Assembly: GCA_026770025.1 (NCBI GenBank)
Contig: JAMXDE010000040.1
Coordinates: 310,001 to 374,000, forward strand
Source: Craspedostauros australis
Lineage: Eukaryota > Bacillariophyta > Bacillariophyceae > Mastogloiales > Achnanthaceae
Reading direction: 5' to 3'
Length of the DNA: 64,000 nt
The notes beneath the pieces were generated by a model. That model ran no database searches. It was not told the origin of the DNA and was given only the letters and a program-made list of their open reading frames with translations. Positions 52,347 through 63,361 of this stretch are shown here, piece by piece. The position numbers were made by a program, and so were the translations under genes. Positions within the stretch are counted from its first letter, which is position 1. The number at the start of each line of letters is the position of its first letter.

Positions 52347-53124
52347 TGTTGGAAATCCAGGGTTATAGTAGTAGACTAATCTGTTATCAGTCTGTACCGT
52401 TTTAGAACTGTGAGCACAACATGCTCATCTCCTTTGGATTCCAATTTCACAACAAGCATGATCTGCAGTAGCCACTCGAGGTCTCACCCTTTGGCTTGGC
52501 TCCTTTCGTCTGCATCTTCATCTTGCTTTCATCGTGGTTCATCGCTTGCTTAGCTGAGGATTGGAGAGTACCTACATTCGTCAAGTTCATACTCGTAGAC
52601 CTGTAGGTACCTCTCCTTCGGTCTCCTGTTACCTCACTGGTCCCACTTCATTTCAGTTCCTCCCTCCGGTCATCTCGATGGTTGCCTTTTTGGATGTTTG
52701 GAATTTATCGTCCGGATCGTGGTCTTGGGTGAATAGGGGTCGCCTCTGTTTCGCTTTCTCACATTAGGTTCTCAGGGACGCGTCGACTTGTTCAGATATA
52801 TTGGTTGTCGCGCTCACTCGATTCACTCGTGGGCTGGTGTGTTGCTGTCCTCATAGATCTCTCCGTTCCCGACCGTTATCGGGACATGGCCGAGTAGGCC
52901 ACTGGATGAGGGTGCTTGGATGTCGCATAAGACAGGTAAGGCCATTGGGCTGTCCGAGTGCAACTGGTCGATTGCTGGGTTGCGGTTTGTCTGGGAGATG
53001 CTATTGGGGGTTGCGGCAATCATGGGTATCTTTGCACTTAATACCATTCCGATTCTAGTCAGTCCTCATGGGAGCTGCGGTAGAACAGGGTATCTTTGCA
53101 AAGTCGTACCCCCGATTCCTGACA
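52347..53124 (-). repeat. Outer element 5' LTR (holds the empty target site of the inner element)
   Basis: 778 bp. It contains the uninterrupted sequence across CAGTTCCTCCC near 52653-52664 where the inner element landed in the sister LTR. Between this LTR and the polyprotein start lies a palindromic AACGTTTCGAAACGT (52333-52347) where a primer binding site is expected. Confidence 0.95.
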
Positions 53125-53130
53125 AGAGTC

Positions 53131-53900
53131 CATAACATTCCTTCCACGCCACTACCACTGTCACACACATGAAAGGATTATCTGAGAACCTGATTGTGGG
53201 GTGCGTGGAGTGCGCAGGGTACCTCCTTGAGGAGCTCTGCAATGGCCATGCCAACGAGCAGTTCATGAAGAATGTCGCCAAGGACCCAGGCATCCTCGTC
53301 TGCATCATCAGGCTGATCTGTGCCAACCTCGATGCAGTTCTTGTCTTCTCATCCATCCAATCGTGGAGGTCATGCGCTTCCAGTACATGCGCTGGCTTGG
53401 AGGTAAGTGTTGATGCACGACTGCAGTTGCAGCAACCCATCACCATCACTGTAGCAATTGCCCATCATGAGTTTGTGTGCTGCGCTTCAAATACTTGCAC
53501 ACCAACACAATCACACCCATTCTCTCCTTCTCCTTTTCTCTTCATCCATACTATTCATCCATTCCACATCATCCTGATGGGACCAAATGCAATGCAATAC
53601 ACAATCGCAGGGCTTCCAGACAACCTCCAGTTCCTCATCACCACAGTCATGCAGCACACAACACACCGCACACTTCGCGCAGCACACAGCACACAGGCCT
53701 ACTCATAAGAACTACTTCGCCTCAATCAACACCAACTTCTGTCCATATGCCGGCATTGGACCAACTGTCGCTACAATCATGTGCAAGCCAGGTGTTGATA
53801 CCACCATGAACCTCACCAATTTTCCCACTTTGCAGGAGCATCCTTTCAGAACATGGAAGAGCCGCCAGATGCAGTGTTCCATGTGCTGAGAGCAGAATGA
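53131..53900 (+). other. Host sequence right of the outer element with coding-like stretches
   Basis: An open stretch from an ATG at 53169 (MKGLSENLIVGCVECAGYLL) to about 53403 ends at a possible splice donor (GTAAGT). Another patch of coding-like sequence lies at 53735-53890 in a different frame. No family is recognised and no complete gene model was found. It may be a gene remnant next to the insertion site. Confidence 0.3.
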
Positions 53901-54205
53901 AGTGAGCCACTCTCAAGCGCAAGGAGAACCAGCACAAGAAGATCGTCATCGCCGCCTTCTCCTTCCCATCCCGCAAGATCAACATTGATACCGCCACCTC
54001 CTTCAACACCTTCAACGTGGCCAAGGCTATCCTGCAACAGCTCAAGAGCAAGGGATGCAATGTCAGTGGTGGCAACAGCATTGACAAAGCCACCAAGGAG
54101 GATATGCTGAAGGCTATCCTGAAGGATATTGTCAACAACATCATCAACACTCTAGAAGCAATGCTCTCCTTTCCAGAGCTCAATTTTCCCACCACAGGGA
54201 TCTAG
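53901..54205 (+). pseudogene. Coding remnant or exon, unknown protein
   Basis: A 100-codon frame with good coding character (KKIVIAAFSFPSRKINIDTA, then AKAILQQLKSKGCNVSGG) ends at a stop at 54205. It starts without an ATG after an upstream stop, so it is an exon or a fragment. It is amphipathic and helical. No recognisable domain. Confidence 0.35.
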
Positions 54206-56651
54206 GCAAGCACTATTCATGATGATGTTTTGAATGCAAGCGAGATCCCAACTGCCTCCTCTTTGTCAATTCTGTCAACACTGCTAGCCTGCATCACATA
54301 CTCATGGCCTACACGTACCCATCACCCAGTTCTCTGTTGAAATTCCCCGTTGTCCCAACAGTAACGTGCTCCTGTAACGCTCAGGAGTGATCGATCCTAC
54401 ACTTGCCATGTTGAAAGCAGGGGGGATTTTGCTATTTCTGTCCTCTGTTCCGGTTCAGTCCTGTACGATCAGGAATTTCTGATGTCACACATTTCGACAA
54501 GGGTCATCAGGTTTTGCAGATGAATAACTGCCCTTTGCTGTGTGCAGTAATGTGGCACCTGAGTTGCCTTCTCCTGTTTGCACATGTTTAGACCTCTCTT
54601 TTTGAGTTGCAAGCACCGAGTCCCAGAGGTCAATGTTTGGATGACCAACTGGGGATGAATACAATGTGAATGACCAAGTTGTCGACTTGCTCATTGCTCA
54701 GATCAACGTCCCAGAACTTGGCACTTGTGAACTATTGTAGAGCTTGGTAGTGATGCCCTCCATCACCTCTTCCTTGACTTGGTCCGCTGTTGTTTGTTTT
54801 GCATCGTTGGCTTCCATTTTTGGGGTTGGTGTGTTGCTGCCATGGGACTGTGCATGGACACCAGAACCAGACCACCATCATTGCAGTTGGCAAGGCTGAC
54901 ACCAATGGGCAAGGATGAGGGCGGTGCTAGTGCGACAGGCATCAATGAGATGAATCTGGAGGCAATGGATGGTCGCTGCAAGGAAAACAAACGTGAAGCT
55001 GGGGGGAGGGGGTAGGTCCCAGCATGGGGCCTTGAATCACCAACTTCATGAGAGGGAGAAGCTTGTTGGCCATGGTAGAGAACATGTGTGAGTTGGGCAC
55101 ATGAGTTGTCCTGGTCAAGGTTGGGAAAGACAGCCATGGATGCAGTTCTGGCTGCCTCTGTTATCATCCTGGTTTGGATCATTGTCTTGCTGGCTTCTGT
55201 ATTCTGGACATTCACTCTTTTGTTGGTTGCTTGTGGTTGGCTCCTGCATTTGGCTTTTGGTGTTGATGGGTAGGCTGTCTCTACGCTTGATGGGTGGATT
55301 TGTGGGTATGGTGGATATTGCCCTGAAGGGATTGCTGTTGGAGTCGCGATGGAGCTGCAATGAATTTGTCTCTGCTGAGAGGGAAGGGAATGTCACTATT
55401 TCCAGTCTCCGGATGCCTGGGTGACCACGGGTAACCCCCGAGTGTAAGTGTTGGTAGGTAGATGCATTCAGAGGCCATTCAGATAGTGGTGGGAGAGCAG
55501 AGTAGTTTGGGACATCAGCATTTCCTTCAGTTGGTTCTCTCTCAGGTTTACTCACACTTGGAAGTTGGGACTGCCCTCCTGAGGGTGTTTGGGCGTTTGG
55601 GTGAATGTGTTGATGTTTGTGCTTGCGAGTGTGTGATTTTGGATGTGGTGATGTGTACGGTCTGCGTCGTTTGTTGACATGAATGATCACAACGTGACTT
55701 AGTCAGAGGGGTCGGCAATCACTTGGACATGCACAAACTACACAGGAACAAGAATCCACGAAACAATCATACTCGTTCCCATTCAGCAGCGCAGGTGAAT
55801 GTGTGTGCTACGTTGGTACGGCAAGATAACAGTTGGCAAACAATCCAGATCTATTCTACACAGAAAATCAAAATCACGCAGAGTAGAATAGTAGGGTGCG
55901 AGTCGAGCCTGCAGCGCACATGATGTTGTGACGAATGTAGAAGAGTATGATACGAGATCGCTCAGCAAAAACGTGCGGTGCAAAAAAGGAAGAGAAAGCG
56001 AGAATCGAACCGAAGAAAAATAATATCGCAATTGTCCTTTCACAGTGACCACAATGCATCACTGCGGCAGAGCATACAAACTTCAAATATCGTCGATTGC
56101 ATTCGCACTCCAACGATCAGTGTCGCAAACACACACTTCGAAATGGATTGGCAAACGCACGCTTCTGCGACCAAAGAACACGCGAAAATCAGCTCTGATC
56201 TGAACCAGGTGGAATGAAGACGTCAATTCGAACGTCTGTCCAACCACACGCAACTTTGGCGATGTCACGCACCACGGAACATGTGACATCACACCGTACT
56301 TAACGAAAACAAGCACGACGTCATCGTAGGCTCGACTCCGATTAACGTCCGTAACGTTCAAATGAGCACACATTCTTGTTCTCCATCAAGCTTCCCACCA
56401 AGCAAAACACAAAGAAAGCGAAAATCAGATAGAAATGGGTTCCACGTGTGGTGACATGATCACCAAAAAAGGAAACGTCTGTCCGCTTGCACCGTATTTT
56501 GCCTCTAAAACAGTAGATTTCCACTCTTATAATTTTATAACTAAGGCCTGGACTCACCATCTAACACCTGAATCATGTTACCATAACGATAAAGTATATA
56601 AATATAGGTTTTGATTTTTATGAGGGGCCGTACAAGCTTGGGCCAAAATGC
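54206..56651. other. Gene-poor interval
   Basis: No recognisable gene. Short frames on both strands at 54763-55215 and 55115-55690 overlap and lack conserved motifs. A hydrophobic stretch at 55136-55272 reads as a transmembrane-like helix pair in one frame but has no supported start. Composition shifts to AT-rich near 56500-56640. Confidence 0.45.
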
Positions 56652-56690
56652 ATTCTGCCTGGACCGCACCGCTTTTCGCTCACACGGGTC
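56652..56690 (-). repeat. Dispersed repeat copy 2 (39-bp core, inverted)
   Basis: The reverse complement begins GACCCGTGTGAG and contains AGCGGTGCGGTCCAGGCAG, matching 34133-34171 with about five differences. AT-rich flanking sequence (TTATAAC on both sides, 56533 and 56694) could be part of a small element of about 160 bp. Confidence 0.5.
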
Positions 56691-57088
56691 TTATTATAAC
56701 GATGCTGATGCTGATGGCGATATCGATTGACGCTGAGTACCTTTGAAGGAGAGCAGAGTATGGTAGCCGAATGTAGCCTCCCCAGCTTCGGACGGTGAAA
56801 TGTTAGATCGTTGATCTTGTTCGAGTTGTGCGCTCTCTTTCTGCCTTGTTGTGTGTTGTCCAATACACCCATTCGGCGAAGTTGGATTGGGCGGAAACGA
56901 GAATTCAAATGGCTCAGTCCGATCGAGAAATCTGATGCGAACTGGCATCCACGACACAAAAACACGATTTTAGGCCAAAAACCGCAAAGATCGTGTGATT
57001 GGGGTGGATGGAGGTCGGCACGATCCCTCCGTCCATGCTCACCAACATGGAGACTCTGCGAGAGCTCCACCGAAGACAGTACCACGCT

Positions 57089-57154
57089 CCACGATGCTGA
57101 GCAGCCCACGATGCTGAGCAGCCCACGATGCTGAGCAGTCCACGATACTGAGCA
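57089..57154 (+). repeat. 17-bp tandem repeat, about four units
   Basis: Unit CCCACGATGCTGAGCAG repeated about four times, with the last unit diverged. No function is evident. It lies 180 bp upstream of the coiled-coil gene remnant. Confidence 0.8.
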
Positions 57155-58284
57155 CAACAACGAACAACAACACAGAGGTGATGAAGCAAAGAGAGATTGA
57201 ATTCAATTGGGAACATGTTCTCCACCCTGCTTTCCTGTCTAAGTTCTCCATTCGGTCCTTTGGCACAGCGTCGGCTCACCATTCCTCACTTTCAACGCAC
57301 CATACTCTATTCAGGTCGGATCGGGCAAAGCAAGATGGACTTCTTTGGCCCATCGATTGGCTCCAGCAATGCCAACATCAACATCAACATCAGCAGCAAT
57401 GACTTTGATGATGGAGACATGCAAGATGGCTGAAGAAACGATGGTGGCGACTTTGGGGGCGTTTCCTTCGATGATGAATCACCAGTCACATTGGCCCTCT
57501 CAAGAGGCCGTTCATCCATCATGCACCTGTCCAGAACAAAGCAGGGCGCACCATGAATCCATCAGTTGGCCCCATCGACAGTTCGTCGTCAGAGGAAGAG
57601 CTGGATGTACCCAACAATGGTATGGGCGACTTCAGCCATGGCAATGCCATGGAAGCAACTGATTTTGGCCAAACCTTGGACCTTGATGGCGAGAACCAGA
57701 GCAGAATGGGCGCCATCAAGATCTCGATGGTGGAAGAGCATCATTGTTGTTGACCATGTTCTGAAAGGAGACTGCAGAGCAGCAAGATAGCAAAGCGAGC
57801 AGATGCCTCCACATTACTCTCGCTAGCATATCTCATGCCTCCAGTCAACATGACGATAATATGGGCGATGGCAATGATGATGACACGATCCCAAGCGGCT
57901 TCGATCCGTTTGTCGATACATGCATGACGCAATCACTACCAGCCCAACCAGGCTGTCCACCTACTTGGTGCCAAGCTCGATTATCACGCAAATTAAAGGG
58001 TTGCACAAGGGGACAGTACATGAATATCAGCAATGCTGCCGATGGGTACAGATGCAGAGACAATTGTCCAGAAGAGAAGAAGCAAGAGTCGTGATATGAA
58101 ATATCAACAATGGTGAAACAGGAACAGATGCGGGGAAAACGTCCCAAGGGGACGCAGAAGAGGGACGCCACATGAAACATCAGCAATCCTGCCAATGGGA
58201 TGCACACTGGGTCACAAAGGGGACGCTGTGCAAAAGAACAGCAACACCGACAATGGGACAAGAGTGGGGTCGCCACAAACAATG

Positions 58285-58935
58285 GCACAGATCCATCACT
58301 GTCCATCACTGTCCAACACTGGCGAACTCAACAATGCCAAACTTGGACCAGCCGCTCAAAACGCTCAAGCATCATCTTCTGAGATCAATCCAATCCAACC
58401 ACAAGCACCATTGCTCCAGTCTGTCTGGGTTGCTCGATCAGCCTTGGTACATGATTGTCCCTGTGTGAAAGGCCTCACCGCCATGAACACAGGAGGGGGG
58501 CAGCTTGTGGAAGGGTTGGAGACACCGAATGGGGATGTGCAAGTCGGCATCGAGAAGCTTCTGCATCAGCAGATCTTGACGGCTTCAGCTTCATCGTCAG
58601 CTTCATCATCAGCTTCAGCAATAATGATGCTATGGTGGCAACAAGCTATGGCACAGTTCCATCACTGTCCAACACTTTCCAACACCGGCAAACTCAACAA
58701 TGCCAAACTTGGACCAGCCGCTCAAAATGCTCAAGCATCATCGTCGGAGACCAATCCAACCACAAGCACCATTGCTCCAGTCTGTCCGGGTTGCTCAATC
58801 AGCCTTGGTACACGATTGTCCCTGTGTGAAAAGCCTCACCGCCATGAACACAGGAGGGGAGCAGCTTGTGGGAGGGTTGGAGACACCCAATGGAGATGTG
58901 CGAGTTGACATTGAGCAGCTTCTCATACGGCAACT
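58285..58935 (+). repeat. Direct repeat, two ~280-bp units 366 bp apart
   Basis: Units 58285-58574 and 58651-58935 share about 90% of bases by eye (GGCACAG start, then CAACAATGCCAAACTTGGAC, CCGCCATGAACACAGGAGG). Period 366 bp is a multiple of three, consistent with duplication inside a coding region. A serine-rich spacer (TCA-rich, 58580-58620) separates them. Confidence 0.85.
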
Positions 58936-59329
58936 GTCACAAGCCAACATGCTCTGACGGTCGCTAAGCTCCATTCACAGTCCACCAAGGACAAGGCACG
59001 CATTGTGGAGCTGCTCGAAGCAAAAGAGGTGACAGCCAACGCTGCCAAGAAGGAGATTTCCATTATTTGTACTACGGAGCAAGTGACCATTGCGATGAAG
59101 GAGCAAGCAGAGAAGGTTGAAGGCATCAACCAGTGTTGCGCATGCACCAGCAATCCAATCCAGGCCATGGAAGCGCCCTTGCCTCCGCCCTACAGGAGGC
59201 AAGATCACACCTTGATACATTTCAGATCGAACTGCAAGCAGCCATTGACGCTAAAGAATGGACCAACAAAGACAACAAGATGTTGCTGGATGAGAGTGAA
59301 GAGATGCTGGTGAGCATTTTGTCATCGAG

Positions 59330-59910
59330 CTTCAGCATGCAACCAAAGAGAGAGACACTGCAATCAACAAGTTGGGACATTCGCAGGCTGCGTCGCAGTC
59401 CAGCGTGCGTTGCCTGACGAAGAAGTGGAGGCTCTTTGTCAGATCAACTTGTGTTTGCAGTCTGCATGCAGAACTTGAACAGGTACCCAAGAGCGCAACG
59501 AGCTGTGCGAGCAAATGGATCATATGAGACAGTCGCAAGCAATGCTGGACAGTACTGTCAAAGATCTTCAACATGACCTTGCCAACCTCAAGGAGAGCAG
59601 ATGAATTCCAGCGAACATTTCATTGTCAAGCTGCAGCATGCAACCAAAGAGAGGGACGGTGCGATCATCAAGTTGGGACATGCTCAGGATGCGCCACAAT
59701 CCAGCGGTACGATTGCTGACAAAGAAGTGGAGGCTCTTTGTGAGACCAACTCGGATCTGCAGTCTGCGACAGAGCTCGAAACAGGCACCCGAGAGTGCAA
59801 CAAGCTGCGTGAACAAAATGAATCATGTTGGACAGTCGCAAACAACAGTGGATGACATCATCGAAGGTCTCCAACGTGACCATGCCAACCTCGAGGAGAG
59901 CAAGGGCGCA
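59330..59910 (+). repeat. Direct repeat, two ~280-bp units about 298 bp apart (coiled-coil repeats)
   Basis: Both units open with CAGCATGCAACCAAAGAGAG (59334 and 59632) and end near CCTTGCCAACCTC / CCATGCCAACCTC (59578 and 59881). The period is about 298-302 bp, near 99-100 codons, encoding a helical repeat (QHATKERD...EVEAL..). The two copies have diverged noticeably, so this duplication is older than the one at 58285. Confidence 0.8.
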
Positions 59911-60850
59911 AGTGAGACTCAGATGGTGTCGCCAAGATGCAGAGGCTGGCTGGAGAACGCCAGGCTCTTGACGATCAATACGCCTCGTTGTCGCGACAGC
60001 TCAACCAGGCCCGGTCCAACTCCAGAATCAGAACCAGCACACGCAGATGGGCCTGACTAGCGACTTGCAGAATCGTGTTGGATGTCTGGAATGCAGCTTG
60101 GCGGATCAGCAGGCTGCGGTGGAGCAGAAGGGCGCAGTCATCCTGAATCTGCAGACATATCTCAGAAAGGCCATGCAAGGATCGCAAGGTGGTGCGGAGA
60201 CGATTGATGCAGTGCGCCATCCCTCAATCACCTTACGTGACATGACATGACATGAAATGGCCGCTCCTGCCGTGATGGGACGAGGAAGGATCTGCGAGCT
60301 CGAGTTCCTCTGCAAATCATCAGTGCATCATCACGGAATGGCCTGGAAGTGGCGAAGCTCAAGCTGTCCGAAACTGAATCCTCACTGTTCGACCTTCAAG
60401 ATGGACTTTGACTCCATGTGCATTTGTGGGAGAACGAGATTCTCGATCCGAAGCATCAGCAGGCAATTGCCATGTCCAAGTCCAGCACGAGACAGTCCGG
60501 CGTGCGTCGCAAGTTCCCCTCCGCACACAACGCCGTCTCTGAAAGAGGCGAGCAGATGAACCTGCTCCAATTGCAGATGACAAGCATGGAGCAGCAATTG
60601 AAAGAATTCGAAGAGGAGATCGGAAAGAAGGACAGCAATCTGTGTGGTACCTACATGCTGGCTACCGAATTTGAGCAACTGTGGTCCCGGAACGAGGAAC
60701 TATCGGCTGCGCTTGCTCCCTACGATGGCAACAATTGCGAACTGATGGCGTAGATGAAGCAGGACATCATCAAGCCGGCAGTGTAGCAGGAGCAGGACGA
60801 GATACTGCGAGCGAATGCGTTGGATGCATTGGACTAGCTGGAGCCACATG

Positions 60851-62983
60851 CCTCAGGCTGTGGCATTGGGCCAATCATGTGAAGCGTCTGTACTCGGAGA
60901 TGGACTGTGAAAACAAAGCGTGGAGAGCCAAGGAAGTGATGTCCCATGGCTCGCACGTGTACGAGTATGCATGAGGTATGGCGCATGAGGCATGGGATCG
61001 CAGCGGGTGTCCGAACTTGGACAGGATTTGTCTGGACCATGCACAACAATGCCACAAGCTTGCAGCACTACACAGAGCACTACGAGTACTCTATGTATAT
61101 TCATATGCTGCAGGTAACGTGGCGGCGCCAAACAAAGCTACTGCGGGAACGTTGTTCTGGTTGCTTATGTGATGAAGACTATCTTGCATATGTACTATAC
61201 TCGTGCTCAGCGGAGTATCAGTACATACTTGCATGAGTACTCCATGTATTCGTGTGCGTGCAGGGAGCGTTTGCATTGGGGGGCGGGGGATTGGTGATGT
61301 GTGCGAATCTACAGGGTTTATTTATGTTCATTGATGTATTGTGAGTTAAAAGGGGGTCTCAGAGTCTCGGCCCTACATGTACTACACTGCTGGTTCAATG
61401 CTGGTAGCGAGTGAAAGGAGAGATTTCTTGTGTCTTTTTCGCTGTCCGTACAAGCTGTTGTGCCATGCAGACATTGATCTGTGTATGGTTATGTTGGTGG
61501 TTGGTTGGTTGGTTGTTGTTCTTGTGTGTGTTTGATTTGTAGCTGTAGTAATATGTATGTGAATGCTGCATTTGTATGATGCATGTGCACTGTGGCCATC
61601 AGTGCCGATGGCGCAACGGAGTCATACCAGTATGTACCATACAGTATCGTATCCAATGGTATTGCGTCAGTAGCTGGTGTGCTGCTCAGTTCTCAGTGGC
61701 ACCGGTCTTCTCAACGTTGGCCATGGGTTCAGAGATATTGTTCTCGAGGCGCTCCTCGGCTCCCTTCTGGAGCGGGCTTTTCAATGTCAGCCTTGAAGTT
61801 GCTCTCCTTTCAGTCCTTCTCCCATTCTGCATTCAAGGCAGTTGCCTTGGCAAGGAAAGATCTGTTCTGTGCATGTATTTTATAGATAGTCATGTACTCT
61901 GTTGATGTGTGTTTGTATGTGCATGCCTGGTTCGTTTCTGTTCCTCCTGGTGCAAGCTGTCCGTGCACACAATGCAATAGAAGACTGAGCAGGTCGAGCT
62001 GGAATAGACGCGGACGGCGACATCACGGCGGGCGACTTGGATCTTTTCGGCCTGCTGGATGGCGTCCGTTCATACAAAGTCCATCTTGAGTGGCTTGGCG
62101 GCCATCTTGAAACCACGGTCCCTGAGGTTCATCTGGTTGATGATGCACAGTTGATATGCTGCAAGGCTTTGTCAAGTCGTGGTGGTTGGTGGTATCAGAG
62201 AAAGTCTTGCGCTTGTTATGTTGATGGCAGATCCCTGCAGTTGGGTGAATCTGAACGATATGTGGTTGCCCTGCCTGGGAGGCTCCCATAGGAAGTAATG
62301 CTGACTGTGTGATCCAATGTCGTTCCGCTGTTGAGGAAACCATCATCGTTCGAAGCAGCAGCATCGTGACCAACACCGATGCCATCACCAACCATGGCGC
62401 TTGTGGAGGCGGCAGCTACAGAGCGTTGCATCCATGGAACCATGCCGGCTTGATTTCCAATTGGTGATCCTCTCATTGCTGACAAGGGCTGTCAATCTGC
62501 ACATGTGAGCTGTCTCTCTTGCCTTGTGATGTCCTTGATGACTTGGAGCCTCCGACCCTCTTGATGCCAAAGCCTGGTACGAGTGTTGGGGAAGATGCCT
62601 ACATTCCTGGTCTACCTGTGGTTTTTCCTTTGGACGACTGACAGGCTGGGTTTGTGTTGAATCTTGTTGGTGATAGTTGGTTACACATAGGGTTCTACAG
62701 GACTCCGATAGGATCTTGCCTCTTTTTTCTAGAAATTCGACTCTCCATCTTTGAAGTCTCCAGACTTAGCGGTCTTTGGTCCAATCTGCACAATACATAT
62801 GATTTCAGAATCCTCTCTCCAAGGCGGTCACAACCATATGGTCTATGTTGTGTTTGAGTGCGATGGTGTGGTGGCATGCTTGTGTTGAGTGCTTGCGTGG
62901 AGGTCGGAATGATATTTGACCACTCGGATCTCGATTTTCGGTGACAAGTTTGGAGAATTCTGGCTCCAATGCTTGCGTCATCA
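60851..62983. other. Gene-poor interval with small coding remnants
   Basis: No intact gene is recognised. On the minus strand at about 61690-61870 short pieces in two frames read like one decayed helical protein (ALNAEWEKD, ESNFKADIEKPAPEG, AEERLENNIS, VEKTGATEN). A plus-strand frame at 62037-62291 (MDLFGLLDGVRSYKVHLEWL) has no conserved motif. GGTTGGTTGG-type and T/G-rich sequence occurs at 61495-61530. Confidence 0.4.
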
Positions 62984-63149
62984 TGACGTCAGCGATGATT
63001 GGACCAGTTGTTTGGAACAACCAGAACAAGAAAACACGCCAACCAGAAGCCAAAAACGTCCGTGAGTGATAAGGATGCTTGACAGATCACATCAGCGCTC
63101 ACCGAGCAAGAGAGCAACAGCCACCAAACTTTAGGATTGTATATATAAA
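62984..63149 (+). promoter_or_regulatory. Candidate promoter: CRE-type site and TATA box
   Basis: A perfect TGACGTCA palindrome (62984-62991), a GATTGG (inverted CCAAT) at 62997-63002 and a TATATATAAA (63140-63149) lie in the usual order and spacing for a Pol II promoter. An ATG follows at 63167. It could also be a relic of an LTR. Confidence 0.4.
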
Positions 63150-63166
63150 CGCCATGTGATGATGCA

Positions 63167-63361
63167 ATGGCAAGATTAGTACAGGAACACGCACACGAGC
63201 TAAGTCCGGAGAGTTTAACTATGAATGATGCTGTTATTGGCCTGTTTTTGTTCGGGACTTACGTAGAACATGTACTACATTCTACACGGAATTGTTGTTG
63301 TAACCAACTGTCACCAAAAACGTTGGCTACAGCTGTTTGTTCGAGGCGCGAGGGTCCATGA
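63167..63361 (+). CDS. Small ORF behind a TATA-type promoter, unknown
   Basis: 64 codons from an ATG 17 bp after the TATA-like word (MARLVQEHAHELSPESLTMN, then a hydrophobic GLFLFGTYVEHVL). The distance from TATA to ATG is short for a 5' UTR, so the real start may be further on. No family is recognised. It could be the first exon of a larger gene or chance. Confidence 0.25.
   Translation: MARLVQEHAHELSPESLTMNDAVIGLFLFGTYVEHVLHSTRNCCCNQLSPKTLATAVCSRREGP

Larger units (their letters stand above)
37210..53124 (-). mobile_element. Outer Ty1/copia LTR retrotransposon (minus strand), interrupted by the inner element
   Basis: The 5' LTR is 52347-53124. The 3' LTR is 37210-37523 plus 46049-46517, split by the insertion of the inner element. 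Without the insert and its 5-bp duplication the 3' LTR is 778 bp, exactly the length of the 5' LTR. Both LTRs begin TG and end CA in element orientation. The 6-bp word AGAGTC flanks both ends (37204-37209 and 53125-53130), a target-site duplication. The LTRs differ at only a handful of positions by eye, so insertion was recent. The element was about 7.4 kb before interruption. The coding part looks whole. Confidence 0.95.
57330..60850 (+). pseudogene. Decayed coiled-coil protein gene with internal tandem repeats
   Basis: Plus-strand coding pieces appear in changing frames. The N-terminal part is acidic (MDFFGPSIGSSNANI, 57334; SSSEEELDVPNNGMGD, 57570). Then comes a duplicated segment at 58285-58935. 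Heptad-like, charged helices follow: MELLEAKEVTANAAKKEI (59005), ALQEARSHLDTFQIELQAA (59172), KLQHATKERDGAIIKLGHA (59628), DHANLEESKGASETQ (59880), SLADQQAAVEQKGAVILNL (60095) and LLQLQMTSMEQQLKEFEEE (60562). Many stops and frame changes interrupt it, so it cannot make a full protein, though some breaks could hide introns. Golgin, myosin-tail or SMC-like coiled-coils are all possible. No diagnostic domain remains. Confidence 0.6.

Noticed and set aside
55088-55273. Hydrophobic 61-codon frame as a small membrane protein
   Set aside because: It lacks an ATG at its start, and the opposite strand is equally open and long.
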